DNA from: Apiotrichum sp. Y4204
Taxonomy: Eukaryota > Basidiomycota > Tremellomycetes > Trichosporonales > Trichosporonaceae
Direction: 5' to 3'
Length of the DNA: 52,141 nt
Assembly: GCA_025531455.1 (NCBI GenBank)
Contig: JAMYHL010000135.1
Location: 1 to 52,141, forward strand
Both the position numbers and the translations under genes were made by a program. Position 1 is the first letter of the stretch. Each line of letters begins with the position of its first letter. The notes under the pieces are model-generated. The model searched no databases. It was not told the origin of the DNA and was given only the letters and a program-made list of their open reading frames with translations. Positions 36,101-47,000 of the stretch are shown here, piece after piece.

Positions 36101-37032
36101 TGACAAGTCATTATCGGAGCACGGCAACAATGCTGAACTGCAACTAGACACGAGAACTAGAGCCCTTACATACCAACATCCTGGCATGTTAACGCCGTTG
36201 TCACACCAAAGTCCTGGTAAATGACTGGGCACGGCTGGCAAGGGTCTGACAACCCATTATGCTTGACTTACAGTGCGCTACATTGTCAACTTCAACCCTT
36301 CTCTGATGTACTACCATCCGATTTCGACTTGTGTTGCCATTGCTTGAGCGTCGTGCGCTGCCATGTCTAAACGCTGCTCTGACACATGTTTTCCTGTGCG
36401 GTAGAGATAACGAAGGCGAAAGGGGAGCCATGAGCCCTACCAAGCCCTGCCATGAGCTCACCGATAGTCCTCTGCCTAGATATTCAGTGTCTTTGCTCCT
36501 CTTGATCGTTGTAGTCAGTCAGTCAGTCGCCGACGTGACAGCCCCCGATTCCAAAAGAGATTCTCAGCGTCCTGTGTCTTCAGCCCTAGGGCAGACGCCT
36601 CACAAACCTAGCTTCTGTGAGCGGTGCCGGTTAACGTCAGCCCGCCAGTTGCTTACATGGGTAGCTTGTTGCCTGATTTAAGCCGTTGTGATAGGCAGAA
36701 AGATCTCAGTGGCGCATCTGTTGCCTTCGTTGTGACGGTTTCGACTGAAGCTTGGCCTGCCAGCGAGATTCAAACGCAGGGACAGTACGTCCGTCAGCAT
36801 TTTCAAAGCTTGGCATGTCGTGCATGAAATGTTGACATCATCAAACATGGCAATGCAGGATAGACATGGCAACAGAAGAAACGGCAGGGCAAGACAGGCA
36901 ATCATTAAGAAAGCAGAGCCCTGTCATTTCGATGCGAATGCGTGCGTCACGGAAACGTATCCGCAGGAACAATGTTGATTAAGGTGAGAGTAGAGTCACG
37001 TTGCAAAGCCAAGGATGCCAACACAGACTTAC

Positions 37033-37296
37033 CATGTAGACCATCACAGTGCTATACGTGGAAAGCTTCGTTATAGACGCCACGAGTGCTGAGGCCATCA
37101 GCGTCGATGCAACTGCTGCTCGCCGATAACAAGTTGCAATTCGAGTTATGAGCGGGATTGATTGGGAGATCTGTAGTTTGTTGGGAAGTGCACCGAAGAT
37201 GGATGGAGAGAGACAGAGAGTGATGATGATGGACTGAAAGGAGATGAAGAGATGGAGAGATGGAGAGATGGATCGGAAAAACAAGAACATGAGCAA
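37033..37296 (-). other. Exon-like fragment with pyrimidine leader
   Basis: On the minus strand a TC/CATC-rich leader (37274-37198, a degenerate TCTCCATC repeat) is followed by a 22-codon frame. It starts at the ATG of MASALVASITKLS and ends right at a good ATG|GTAAGT donor (37032). No acceptor with a continuing frame could be found. It may be a gene relic or a non-coding transcript. Confidence 0.2.
37198..37274 (+). repeat. Degenerate GAGATGGA repeat
   Basis: GATGGAGAGAGACAGAGAGTG is followed by three near-perfect GAGATGGA units. It is purine-rich on the plus strand and leader-like (TCTCCATC) on the minus strand. Confidence 0.85.
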
Positions 37297-37582
37297 AACA
37301 TAGCAAACGGGCTGTGTCGACTAGAGTTGACTGGACTCGACCGGACCATGGCATTGTTTGTCTTTGTCTGGCTGGGACTGGATGATCCTTCTCTCCGGGG
37401 ATTGTTTTGCTCCTGATAAGGATGTAGTTTGTAATGACACGCCATAAAATAAGACCAGCCCACATCATTCCACCACCAAGCAACTGATACGACAGATGTT
37501 GTTGAAATGACACGTCATAGCTACCACCGCGACTGATCTCTTTTTTTTTGCCACCCACCTGTTGTGGGAAGCGGACTGGGAT

Positions 37583-37885
37583 TCTATCGTTCGTCTCCTC
37601 TGGGAGGGGGGGCATTCCATCCATGCATGGAAAGGATATATATATGGACAGTGCATGTCTTCATGCATCATAAGAGCTACTGGACATCGTGTAGGCATGC
37701 ATACAGAGTGTTGCATTGGCAATGCATGCTTGTGTATGCATGGCAGATGAAAACAACCGGCATCACAAACATGTTATGGCCTGACGTGCATTGCATTGCA
37801 TGACTGCATGTGGCACCTGGCAGTGGAATGCACTTTAGGCCTTGCCATGTCTATCGTTCGTTCTATCGTTCGTTCTATCGTTCGT
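37583..37885 (-). repeat. CTATCGTTCG words, including a 12-bp triplet array
   Basis: Three tandem units of CTATCGTTCGTT lie at 37851-37885, with a further TCTATCGTTCG at 37583-37593. These are the reverse complement of the CGAACGATAG words clustered at 14.3-14.9 kb, so the two clusters point towards each other across the gene-free region. Confidence 0.8.
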
Positions 37886-40800
37886 AAAAGTGACGTCAGG
37901 ATGCGGGCCCGCCGGTGGTGGGTGGTGGTGCCTTTGGTCATTGTATGCAATGGTAGCTCGATCGGATGCCCCTGGACAAGATACCAAGTGGGTGGACACT
38001 GATTTTGGAGTGCCATGTCACATTGCAGTTGTCTCGGGGTTCCTACAAAGCCTTCACAGACGCTTTGAGCACTGTGCAACGATCGATATCACTTCTAGTG
38101 TTGATTTGCCACGGCCGGTGGGAAAATCTTGCCTGCCCTAGACGACAATGTTGCCATGATCTTTGTGGTGTTGCCGTGCAGTAGCTTGGTATGCTCCGCC
38201 ATGCTCGCAACATGATAAGTTGCTCAATGGCATGATAGCTATAACCCACGCACGGCATTAAATAGCTTACAGGTCAGAGCTCATATCAAGCCAGCATTCC
38301 TGTGCCAGCACGACAGTTTGTGAAGGCAGGTCCGAGGTGTAGAACAGAAAGAGTCGGCAATCAATCATCCAGTTGTCGTGAGCGATGCCTGGAAAGCTTT
38401 CTCTTATCACCAGTGCCCTCTGCTCTGCGGTTTCTGGGGGCTGCCTTCTTGACATCTCCCGGTGCCGGCCGTCTAGACCTGTGTTGCTGGGAAATCGGCA
38501 CATGTCGGGGAGATACAGTCGGGGGCAGCCTCACAAGACCTCCTAAGAGCGAGCTGGACTGTTGAATAACACTTAAGGCTGGTCTCCGCCTCCTTCTTCT
38601 GAACTCGCCGCTTCAATCTTTTTCCTTGGGTCGAGGTGCTTTGTTTGTTACACGCAACTTTGATGTGTCCAGACGGGTGCTATCTGTTGTGATGCCTTTC
38701 GTTGCGGAGCCCTCGATTGAGAAGCTGTCACTCACAGTCAGCACTAGCAGGTATGGTTCAGGTGTCTGCTACTCCTCGTTCCTGCTTTGTTGGCCTCAGT
38801 TCGCTTTGTTGTTTTCAACGACTCCCTTTACTCTCCGGACAGTACGGGCTTGGATACTCTCGTGGGCCTTAATCTTTCACTCTTTTGGTCGTTCACTGAC
38901 TGAACATCAGGAGGCACCTTTCTGTCTACAATCTCTGAGCAACGAAGCGTTTCCCTTCTTGACTCTCTGGTGTCTATCGGTTTCTTTGACGTCAGACCTG
39001 AGTGTGATAAGCCTTGGCTACGGTTGAGCTTTGATGTGCTGAACCGGAGCATTCTGTGGGCCCTTCTAGAAGCAGTTACCACTTTTGAAGTGCTGGTAGG
39101 AAACGTGAGCAGTTGGAGCGAAGGCAAGTCCTACCTTTGGCACTCGCGGCTGGATTGTACAGCCACAGCAGGCTGGGGTGTTCGAGCACCATTCCAGGCT
39201 TTGCCTGCCCAACACGCACAAGCTTGCACTGTCACAACCCATGCTGAGTTGCGTGTCATAGATGTTTGTGTTGTTCGGCTCTGTGTCCGCACGGCCGAGC
39301 ACGCATGCTTGTTGTCCCGCAGACCTAAAATGTGTTGCCACCGGGGAAGATTGGGTGGTTGTTTCTTTTCCAGCAAGCTTTGGCTTGCCTCGTCAGCTCA
39401 TTGGTTTCATGTTGCTTGACTGATGGGACAATCAGAAGGTGGCTCTTCGCACACTGCCTGTGCCGATGCAACGGGCCCGGCGAACGCGATGCTTGATGGC
39501 TACGTTATACCTGGGGTCTTTGCAAAGTTGAGTATGTACCGGACAAAAGTCCCGGTCGGCTCGACTCGTCGGCCTTCAATTGAACAAACGTCATTTGCCT
39601 GCAACTCCTTGGCTGTCTGACAAGTCAAGGGCTTTCTGACACATGTCCGAAGGGAAAACCGATCGCAAAGGGGATCTGGTGAGAAGAAACAAAACTGCGT
39701 ACTATAAACAGTGAGCCAAAGAGGGATTGTACTGTCATGATGAACGCTGGCGCGAGGCTTTGAATGGCTTGTCACAGAGACGCGATAGTTGTATTACTGA
39801 GGTATGCTGATTACCCGATAATGGCGTTGTCTGGCACGTCCAGTAGCCTTACCTTCCAAATTTGTCTGATGTGACTGACTTGATCAAGCCTTCGCTGTGT
39901 TGTATTGACAGTGTATGATGGAGGAGAACAGGAACGAATCAAGCTGACCTGACACGGTGCTGCACGTTGCATTGCGGAAGAACGCTTTATGGAGATATGT
40001 CGACGGAAAAGTGATTACCGTGTGGGCGGCCTGTCGGTGCATTGCTGGCGGTCAGGCACTTTAATGCTCTGTAACAGAAATATCAACGGCAGTTTCGGCT
40101 TTCGGCAGTTTTCCGAATGCTTACGGCAGGTTTCTACAAGGGGGGAGATCGAAGGCAAGGCAATTCTGTTCGAGTTCAAAGGGATCGCAGCCGTTGCTGA
40201 ATTAACGGCTCTGAGGCCATGAGCTGTCGCGGAAGCCATATCTTGCAGCTGTTTATCGGCTGCAAAATCTTGCCCTGCCCTCGTTGCCCTATGCAGCTGA
40301 TGACTCATGTAACGTGCGACTGACAACTCGGAATGGAACATGGGTTTTTGCGGCTGACCTTATCACAAACCATTCAATGTCAACTGAGAGTGATGTTCTC
40401 ATTACTCTGCCAGATACATTGAGATGCCATGTCATCACGAACTGTGTGCTGATAATGGTGACGGTATGGTGGAGCTCAGCGTCCTGTCAGGTTCATGCTC
40501 ACAGCTCGGCACCTGAAGGGAACCTACTAGGCGGTCAAAAATGTCGGTGGTGGTGGTCGACATGGCACAGCATCTGGATCATCAGGGTTCACCTTCAAGC
40601 CTTAGATCTTTTAACCTCTCGTTGCATACAGTGCAGCTCAGTCTTAAGAAAGGCGACTTTGCCAGGCCTGGCTCTATATTGCGGCAGCTACATTCAGTTT
40701 GCGGTCGTTTCCGTTTCAGTCGTCAGTCAATGAGTTCCCGAGGGCGGTAGCTTGGCAGCCCATTGCCAGTACAGCGTCTAGGCTTGATTTACGGGCGTAT

Positions 40801-41182
40801 CGGCACCTCCTTGTGATTGAATCAGACAACCAGGGCGCTGACAACTCTGACATGGAGTGTTTTGCAATTGACCCGAATCCCTACAGTATCCCTCCCCCCA
40901 TCTCGACGGGTAGCACGCTCTCTTTGCACCTCACGACTCATTACAGGCCCGGGCGTACAGCCCTGACCGCGTGTTAGCCTCGAGCATTGGGCCGGCGGCA
41001 TCGGAGTCTGAAGGGATAGCGACAGCGTAAACAAGCTCCTGGTGGCGCGTCCGAGCGCCGATGCGAATAACGAACAACAAGAGCAGGGGGATTCAGCGAG
41101 GCAGTGTGTACGTGAAAGACCAGCGAGGAGATAAAGAGTTGAAGAGGACGAACAACAAAGTGCCCTCACCACCACACTCACA

Positions 41183-41392
41183 ATGAACACCATCATCATT
41201 CTGCCCTCCGACTCCAACAACCCTAGCAACGAGGTCCCCAGTGGCACGACACACGCCCGCGCGTCGGCCCTCCTCTCGTCTCTTGTCGCAGAAGAGCGCC
41301 GCACGCGTCCATGGATCCTCTGGGTCCTGTGGTTTTGGCCGCTGCGTATTGTGCTCGTGTATCGTCCCCCAGCCGAAGCAACTGATAATTGA
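41183..41392 (+). CDS. Possible small membrane-anchored protein, 69 aa
   Basis: The ATG at 41183 has a good context (ACTCACAATG) and follows a C/A-rich leader. The 69-residue product opens MNTIIILPSDSNNPSNEV, has an Ala/Arg-rich helix, and carries one hydrophobic stretch near the end (WILWVLWFWPLRIVLVY) that could be a membrane anchor. It then ends in a short polar tail. The larger gene starting at 41894 lies 500 bp downstream on the same strand and contains FCPLRIV after its own hydrophobic stretch. This is too short to be confident about. It may be a chance frame or the first exon of something else. Confidence 0.35.
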   Translation: MNTIIILPSDSNNPSNEVPSGTTHARASALLSSLVAEERRTRPWILWVLWFWPLRIVLVYRPPAEATDN

Positions 41393-41455
41393 GGTTTGTG
41401 GCCAGCATGAATGTCTGCTGATGCCAAAGGTATTGGCCACGAGACGAACGCGTCG

Positions 41456-41893
41456 TCTATACCTCAGTCGTCCGATCGTCCTATCGTCCTCCTTTCTCTT
41501 TCTTACCATCACCATCACCATCAACATCTTCTTTTTAACTCTCTTAGTTCCTTTCCCCTCATCGTACCCCCAAACACACGCGACTTCTGACCCCTGCGCC
41601 ACGCCAAACCAATACCCGTTCTGGAGATTGCATCTGCTGTCCTCGAGGTTGTGTACTTTTGCCCTCGAGTCGCGTCCACTAGGTCCTTGACATTCATTTA
41701 TAGGAATATATGTACCACTCGCGTCCATTCTTGCTCTCCGTCTTTTCCTCCAGCCAACTGTCATCTTGTTCACTCTTAACTTTTTAGTTCTCATCCTATC
41801 TTCGTCGATCTCTATCAAACTCAACTTTCGATTTCTTCTCACTCATTCCCACTCACGTTCTCATCTCTCACGCTATTCTCCCCTGTCACAACC
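41456..41893 (+). promoter_or_regulatory. Pyrimidine-rich promoter/leader
   Basis: C/T-rich sequence starts at about 41456 (CCTCCTTTCTCTTTCTTACC, CATCACCATCACC). It becomes denser from about 41727 up to the ATG at 41894 (TTCTTCTCACTCATTCCCAC and onward). This is the strongest leader of this type in the window and supports the chosen start. No clear TATA box is seen. Confidence 0.45.
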
Positions 41894-43041
41894 ATGGGTG
41901 TCGACGTCATCACCACCACCACACCCACCGTCCAGGTGATGCCGGGTGCGCTTCCAAGTCCTTCCAAGAGGCAGCCGCTCAGTATTATCCTCGCCGTGCC
42001 GCCCTCTTTGGACTGCCGTGAGTCTCAAGCCTCTTAAGACTGTTGCCACCATACTGTTTCTTAATCTACGGCATTGGCGTGTACTTTCGTCACGACTTCA
42101 TCAGTCCCCACGACTTGCTTTCTTAGTCCCATCATGTTTCTTGATCACTTCTAAACGTCACCCGTGCTTCTAGCCGGCCATGATTGGGTTTCGTGCTTTA
42201 CTCACTTTTTGGCATTATGCTGGTCTTTTGAGGCTGGTGTTGTTGCTAACGCACAGCTCAGTACACCTCGTACGCTGCACAGGTCCGAGCCCCTCCCTTC
42301 CGGCCACATCTCCCACGGAAGACTATCGGCCTGATGAGCCCACTTTCTTTTGTTCTTCTTTTCGTCTTTGCTGCTCTCGCCCTCGCATTCTGCCCTCTTC
42401 GGATCGTCCGGACCAAACAGTCTCTCCAAACCCTCCAGCCCCTCGCCTCCGACTCTGTCCCCAAATTCGACGGCGAGTTGCTTGGTTGGATTGTCGTCCC
42501 CCTTGACCCCGGTCACCGTGGCAGCTGGCAGTTTGGGGGCGTTTTCACCGACCCCATTGTTTCGCAAAGCTTGCCGGCTGTCTGGGGGGATGAAACCTAT
42601 CCCGATGCACCCCCGACTATTTGGCACGACGCGACAAGCATCGTCAACGAGACGGCGACCCTCGCATTGCAGGAACCCCCTACCCCCACAAGCCCTGCAA
42701 CAGCAATGTTCTACATGGCCAGGGCGAGCCGGTGTGACGCGACTGTGCTTCCCAGAGTCTACGACCTGTCGGTGGCAACTCCTGCCCGCTGGCCCCCATC
42801 ACCTACCCTGGCTTCGACGTTCTCGCTCACTCTCCCCACCGGCATTCCCCTTTCTCCCCACTTGACACGCACTCTCCCTGCCCTGATTGCTCTAGTGTTC
42901 ACCCTCGCACGCAGTATCGTCACGGCGAGACAACGGCACGTCGCTGCCCTCGCCGCACATGTCGGTCGCTGGGGACTGAATGCAGCTGTCGTCTTTGATC
43001 CCGTTCAGAACGCGCTGTTCGTGGGTGTCTGGGATCAGTAG
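41894..43041 (+). CDS. Unknown membrane-anchored protein, two exons
   Basis: The model joins 41894-42017 and 42257-43041, giving 302 residues. The donor is GTGAGT at 42018 and the acceptor follows CTAACGCACAG, with phases in agreement. The intron is long for this window (239 nt), so the 5' part is less certain than the second exon. After about 75 residues there is one hydrophobic stretch (LSFVLLFVFAALALAF), probably a transmembrane segment. It is followed by a large region with LLGWIVVPLDPGHRGSW and FGGVFTDPIVS, and a Pro/Thr-rich linker. The C-terminal part is helical and Ala/Arg-rich (LIALVFTLARSIVTARQRHVAAL) and ends NAAVVFDPVQNALFVGVWDQ. An upstream anchor with a large C-terminal portion would suit a type II membrane protein of the secretory pathway. 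No family recognised. Confidence 0.6.
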
Positions 43042-43491
43042 CTGATGTAGACTTGGATGTAGCTATGACGCAAAACATGAGCTTGTCAGGACTGTGTTAC
43101 TTGCTTCTCACAACCCCGTTTCACCGTCACAAGTGCAGCAAGCATCAGCACACACATAACATATCGAGCATGGAGACTTAACTCAAGTGCGAGGCAGCTC
43201 GCTCTTGTTTAGCGCTACGAGCGGTTTGTCACTGATCATCAATCCTGGCTCTCACTATATGTTTGTCGTTCACAACTGTCTGGAGGCTGCCCATCATCCC
43301 TTCAAGCTCTATATCAACATTCGAACGCGGGAGAAAACTAGCCTCATCCCCTTCGAACCAGCATCTACCACCTTTCAGCATCAGCCCACTATCCCACCTC
43401 TCGGCCCCCAACCCATACCCTGATCAACGTTCTCGGCATTGAGAACTTCTCGCCAACTTACTCTTGCCAGAATCCCTCCTTCACGACACCC
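43042..43491. other. Intergenic, leader-like before 43492
   Basis: About 450 bp without a convincing gene. From about 43300 it is C/T-rich (TTCAAGCTCTATATC, then CCCACTATCCCACCTCTCGG), which resembles a leader for the small gene at 43492. A short TATA-like CACTATATG lies at about 43254. The frame of the downstream gene is open back to 43342 but has no ATG there. Confidence 0.4.
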
Positions 43492-43761
43492 ATGCTACCG
43501 TTCGATTGTTCGACCACGCCGTTCACCGCCCGCACCTCGCCACCCACTACCTCTAGCGTCATCGAAGCAACATCGATGGCCACCATCATCGCCGCTCTCC
43601 TCCCCGCTCCTGCCGACATGGAGCAAGCTTCAGAGCTGCTGGCCAGCGGGCACCTTCGCGAAATTGAGGCTCTCGCGAACGCGGCACTCGTCGGACTTGA
43701 GCTGCGTCTGGAGGTGAAGATCGTCACCATTCCGTTAGCGGGCAGAAAGGATGCCGCGTAG
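43492..43761 (+). CDS. Small Ala/Leu-rich protein, 89 aa
   Basis: This frame runs from the ATG at 43492 to the TAG at 43759-43761, preceded by a C/T-rich leader. The product starts MLPFDCSTTPFTARTSPPTTSS and then becomes helical and Ala/Leu-rich (MATIIAALLPAPADMEQASELLASG, HLREIEALANAALVGLELRLEV). It ends VTIPLAGRKDAA. The C-terminal helices resemble in style the helical ends of other unknown proteins in this window. There is no signal peptide and no known domain. The frame is open for 150 bp upstream, so an upstream exon could exist. Confidence 0.45.
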   Translation: MLPFDCSTTPFTARTSPPTTSSVIEATSMATIIAALLPAPADMEQASELLASGHLREIEALANAALVGLELRLEVKIVTIPLAGRKDAA

Positions 43762-44062
43762 TCATGTGGCAATGTATTGTTTAGCAGTGCGATTTTTCAG
43801 CAGTGTTGAACGCAGCTTGATGCGTACTGCGACGACTTTGTGTGTTTGTTGATCAACAGTTTGTTTGTTTGTTTGCTTGCTCTTTTGCGATGGGCAGTCT
43901 CATGGAAAGCACGCATGCGAGCCGGACAGTCCTGTTGTCCTACGGACTGGTGATCTCTTGCGGGCTCGCGAATCGGCCAACAACGTGAACATACCAATTT
44001 CATTGTGCATCAAGTCAGATACCTCGTACAATGGTAACTATCCACACACACTGTCTCCGTTT
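43762..44062. other. Convergent 3' ends, no gene
   Basis: About 300 bp lie between the stop of the small plus-strand gene and the stop of the large minus-strand gene. It contains (TTTG)n-like sequence at about 43858-43880. Both neighbours end here, so it holds only their 3' UTRs and terminators. Confidence 0.5.
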
Positions 44063-47000
44063 TCACCACTCAAACCACTTCGGCTCCTCAAAGCTACATT
44101 CTGCCATCTCCATGCCATTTGCAATTGCCCAGTCGCGTGCGAGTGTGATTGCCTTGTCACTGTCGGTTGGGGCGGGCACTCCAACGACAAGTTCGGCGAT
44201 GAGGGACGAAAGACGCTCGTGGTCCCAATCTTCGTTATTGGGTATCGACTGGTCGGTGGACGACACGGCGGGCGGAACATCGAGATTGAGGTCCTCGTCG
44301 TTCGTCACCACCGTAACCAGCTTGGTTGCCTTAGCCTGGAGAAGCAGCGGCTTGAGCCCACTAACCTTCGGGACAGTTGTCTCTGGCTTGGGGTTGGGCT
44401 CAGATTCCGGCTCGGACTCGGGCTCCAATTGCGAGGTAAACAGCCACCGGCACAGGCCCACGACTGCACGGGTGATGATTGAGGTAGAAGCTAGGCGGTC
44501 CTGCCTCAGTTCTACCGCAGGCGCTTGATTCAGACCTAGCGAGGGGTTTGCCCGCTGGGGGAGGATTGATTGTTCAACGATGTTTTGGTGCTTGATGGCG
44601 CTCTGATGCTCGATGGTCGTCTGATGCTCTCCGATGGTCTGGTCCTCAAGGATGTTGAGCCGTTCGGGCTCCTCGGCGAGAGATAGAGGGGTCACTATTT
44701 GGTGATCGACGATGAGCTTCTTCGAAAGGACTTTCTCGACGACTGTAGGCTGGGCAGCGATCGCTGTCTCCTCGGGCTTGTCGTGTTCCTCAGGGTCTAA
44801 ATTCTGAATCTGTGGCTGGTTGGGCCGCTCGGGTTCGACGAGCCGCGACTCCGCGAGGGTAGGATCCGACTCCAAGTCCTGATGGTGCCGGTGCTCGGAT
44901 TGCTGCTCGAGGGTCGATTGGGCACGCTCAAGAGGTATGACCGCTGGCAGCTCGACAAACTCCCTCTGTTCTGTGGTGAGGGTCTCGTGATATGTCCCCT
45001 GCTTGTCCACCTCGAGAATCGAAACCATCGGTTGTTCGTAGACGTTCCCGTCCTTCCAGGAGTCTTCAATCCGGGGTTGATGTACGATTGCTGGCTGTGC
45101 AAGCACAATGGGTTGTTCATCGAGCTCGGGTGCGGGGCTTGTATCCGGGGACGGCCGACCCTCAGTCACGTTCGCGTTCTTGACCGGGAGACGCTCAGAC
45201 TGTGACTCCTTAAGGACGGGCCCGGTATAGTTTGCGACTTCCGTGGTCTTCGCATCCCTTGGCTTCCCGTTGACGTTGGGCTGGTCGACGGTTGCGGCTG
45301 GTTCAACGGTCGGCGACATTGTTGGCCTGGCAAGGGATGGTGCCTCGGTAGCCTTTGCAATCTGCAGCCCGACGAGCTCTGGGCTTGGGGTGCGGCACGA
45401 TGCGGCCAACTTGGGCTGCTGAGGCGAACTCGATTGTTCAGCAGGTTTCACAGGCCTAAGCTTTTGTGCGAGTTTCGGTTTCTCAACCTTTGCTGCTTTG
45501 TGGACCGCTGGCTGCTTGGCGGAGGATGACTCGTTGACGTTCGAATCAGAGAGCTTGGGGGTTGGGGAACGCGTGGCTCTTTGCGGAATCTTCGACTGCG
45601 TGTAGGACTTCGACTTCTCTGCCAGTCGTCCATGAGCAGGGTTGGGCTGCCCAGAAACATCTAGTGGGTTGGGGCTTGGTGATCGCACTCCAAGCATTCG
45701 TTGGGTCTGTCTCGATTGTTCAAACGCCTTTGCTTGGTCGTCGAGGCTCATCTTTCGCCGTGCGACAAGCGTGCCCTGGTTCGACGCTTTCGAGGTTTCG
45801 CCTGTTTGTAGAGGTGACGGGCGTCCGGTGAGCTGTTGAGAGGGAATGGGCTGTGACTTCATGTCAAGCGTGGGGCATTCACCTGGCGTCGGGTGCTCGA
45901 GGACCGCCGGGTGCTGAACCGTTGATTCCTTGTTTGCCTGCTGCCGGATGGAGTCTGGTGGTTCTGTGACCTTGTTGATCTCGAACAACTTGCGTCGCTC
46001 GGCAACGGTAGCGTGTTCAATTCCGAGCTCGAACAACGATGGTTTGGACTTGCGTTCCACGACCTTTGAATGCCGGACGAGCTTGGCATCTTCCGTAATT
46101 CCTCGTCGCTCGCCAACCAGCTGGCTCCGTTGCTGGGTCTGCTCATCGACCTCGGGTGACGAACCAGTACGCGGTAGACGTGCAGTAAGCTTGGTGGCAA
46201 GATGGGTACAGGGTATATCGAGCATGGGGGTGCTTTCGATCTTTTGCGTGGCCCTGTCCCCGGACTTGTCCGTTGGCTGGTCCTTGTTTTGTTCGGTTCG
46301 GGAGCTCTGGAGCTGGGTAGAGCGGAACATTTGCACTTTTGAAGTCTCTCGCCCAACGAAGACCATTGACGCATCACTCGGCGTTGCCGGGTGACCCGGA
46401 ACCGCCAGAGGAGATACCACGATTTCAGGCAAGACAGGAGCATCCTGCTCCAAAGATAGCCTTAGTGTAGGTAGACGCTGAGGTCGTGGTGGGGTGGGCT
46501 GTTGTAAAGTGAGACGAGGCATGCGGATGGGAGGGTCGCTGTGGGTTTGTGGTGTGATCGGGGCGCTCACAAGAGGAGGAGGCGTTGTAGGCGTGCCAGA
46601 AGTGCCTGCAGTGCTCCGGGGTGTTGTGGATTGGGGCTGGCGTCTGGTTGGGGTACGAGTGCCTTGAGACGTGAGAGATCGACTCTCTTGGTCACAGAGA
46701 GGGTCTGGTGTTGCAACACGTGTCGACGACGGGGTAGGCGTGGACTCAGTGCTGTTATTGTGAAAACTGCTCGCTGAATTGCTATTCAGCCGAAGGCTAC
46801 GCTTGTTCTCGAGATCGCTCTCCTTCATCGCCGTCCTCAGCACCGTTGTGCACTCGGCAGTGGGCCAAATCATCTTGTCGTTTTCACTGTCCAACTGGGG
46901 TTCATTCTTCCTTTCAACCCCCTTCGTATCGTCCTTCTCGGGGGCCTTCTGGTTGTTTTTCTCTACGTCCTTCTTTTCGCTCTTCTCGGCGTTCTTCTTG

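Larger units (their letters stand above)
11838..41182. other. 29-kb gene-free region; candidate (peri)centromere
   Basis: Across about 29.3 kb I find no open frame with coherent protein composition plus a leader and phase-compatible introns, although flanking genes are easy to recognise by those signs. The region is rich in short CA/TG words such as TGCATGCA, TGCCATGCC and GGCATGGCA. It carries degenerate microsatellites near 16.1, 16.3, 21.6, 28.9, 32.9-33.2 and 37.2 kb, poly-T tracts near 22.2 and 23.05 kb, and one copy of the ~150-bp dispersed repeat at 31.7 kb. GCGAACGATAG-type words cluster at 14.3-14.9 and 37.6-37.9 kb. I see no intact transposon. Fungal centromeres are often long, gene-free and repeat-bearing, so that is one reading. 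Alternatives are a large intergenic region making long non-coding RNA, or a graveyard of eroded elements. Confidence 0.5.

Noticed and set aside
37052..37624. 190-codon minus-strand frame starting MDGMPPLPEETND
   Set aside because: It runs through a poly-A stretch, a TC/CATC microsatellite and several low-complexity pieces. A good donor inside it lies in another frame, and no coherent continuation was found.
11838..41182. Intact LTR retrotransposon or DNA transposon inside the desert
   Set aside because: I looked for reverse transcriptase, integrase, DDE-type and helicase motifs in the longer frames on both strands and found none. The only clear dispersed repeat is the ~150-bp one.
41093..41842. 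249-codon minus-strand frame upstream of the 41.9-kb gene
   Set aside because: It is antisense to the pyrimidine-rich leader and gives Arg/Lys/Met-rich nonsense (KGTKRVKKKMLMVMVMV).
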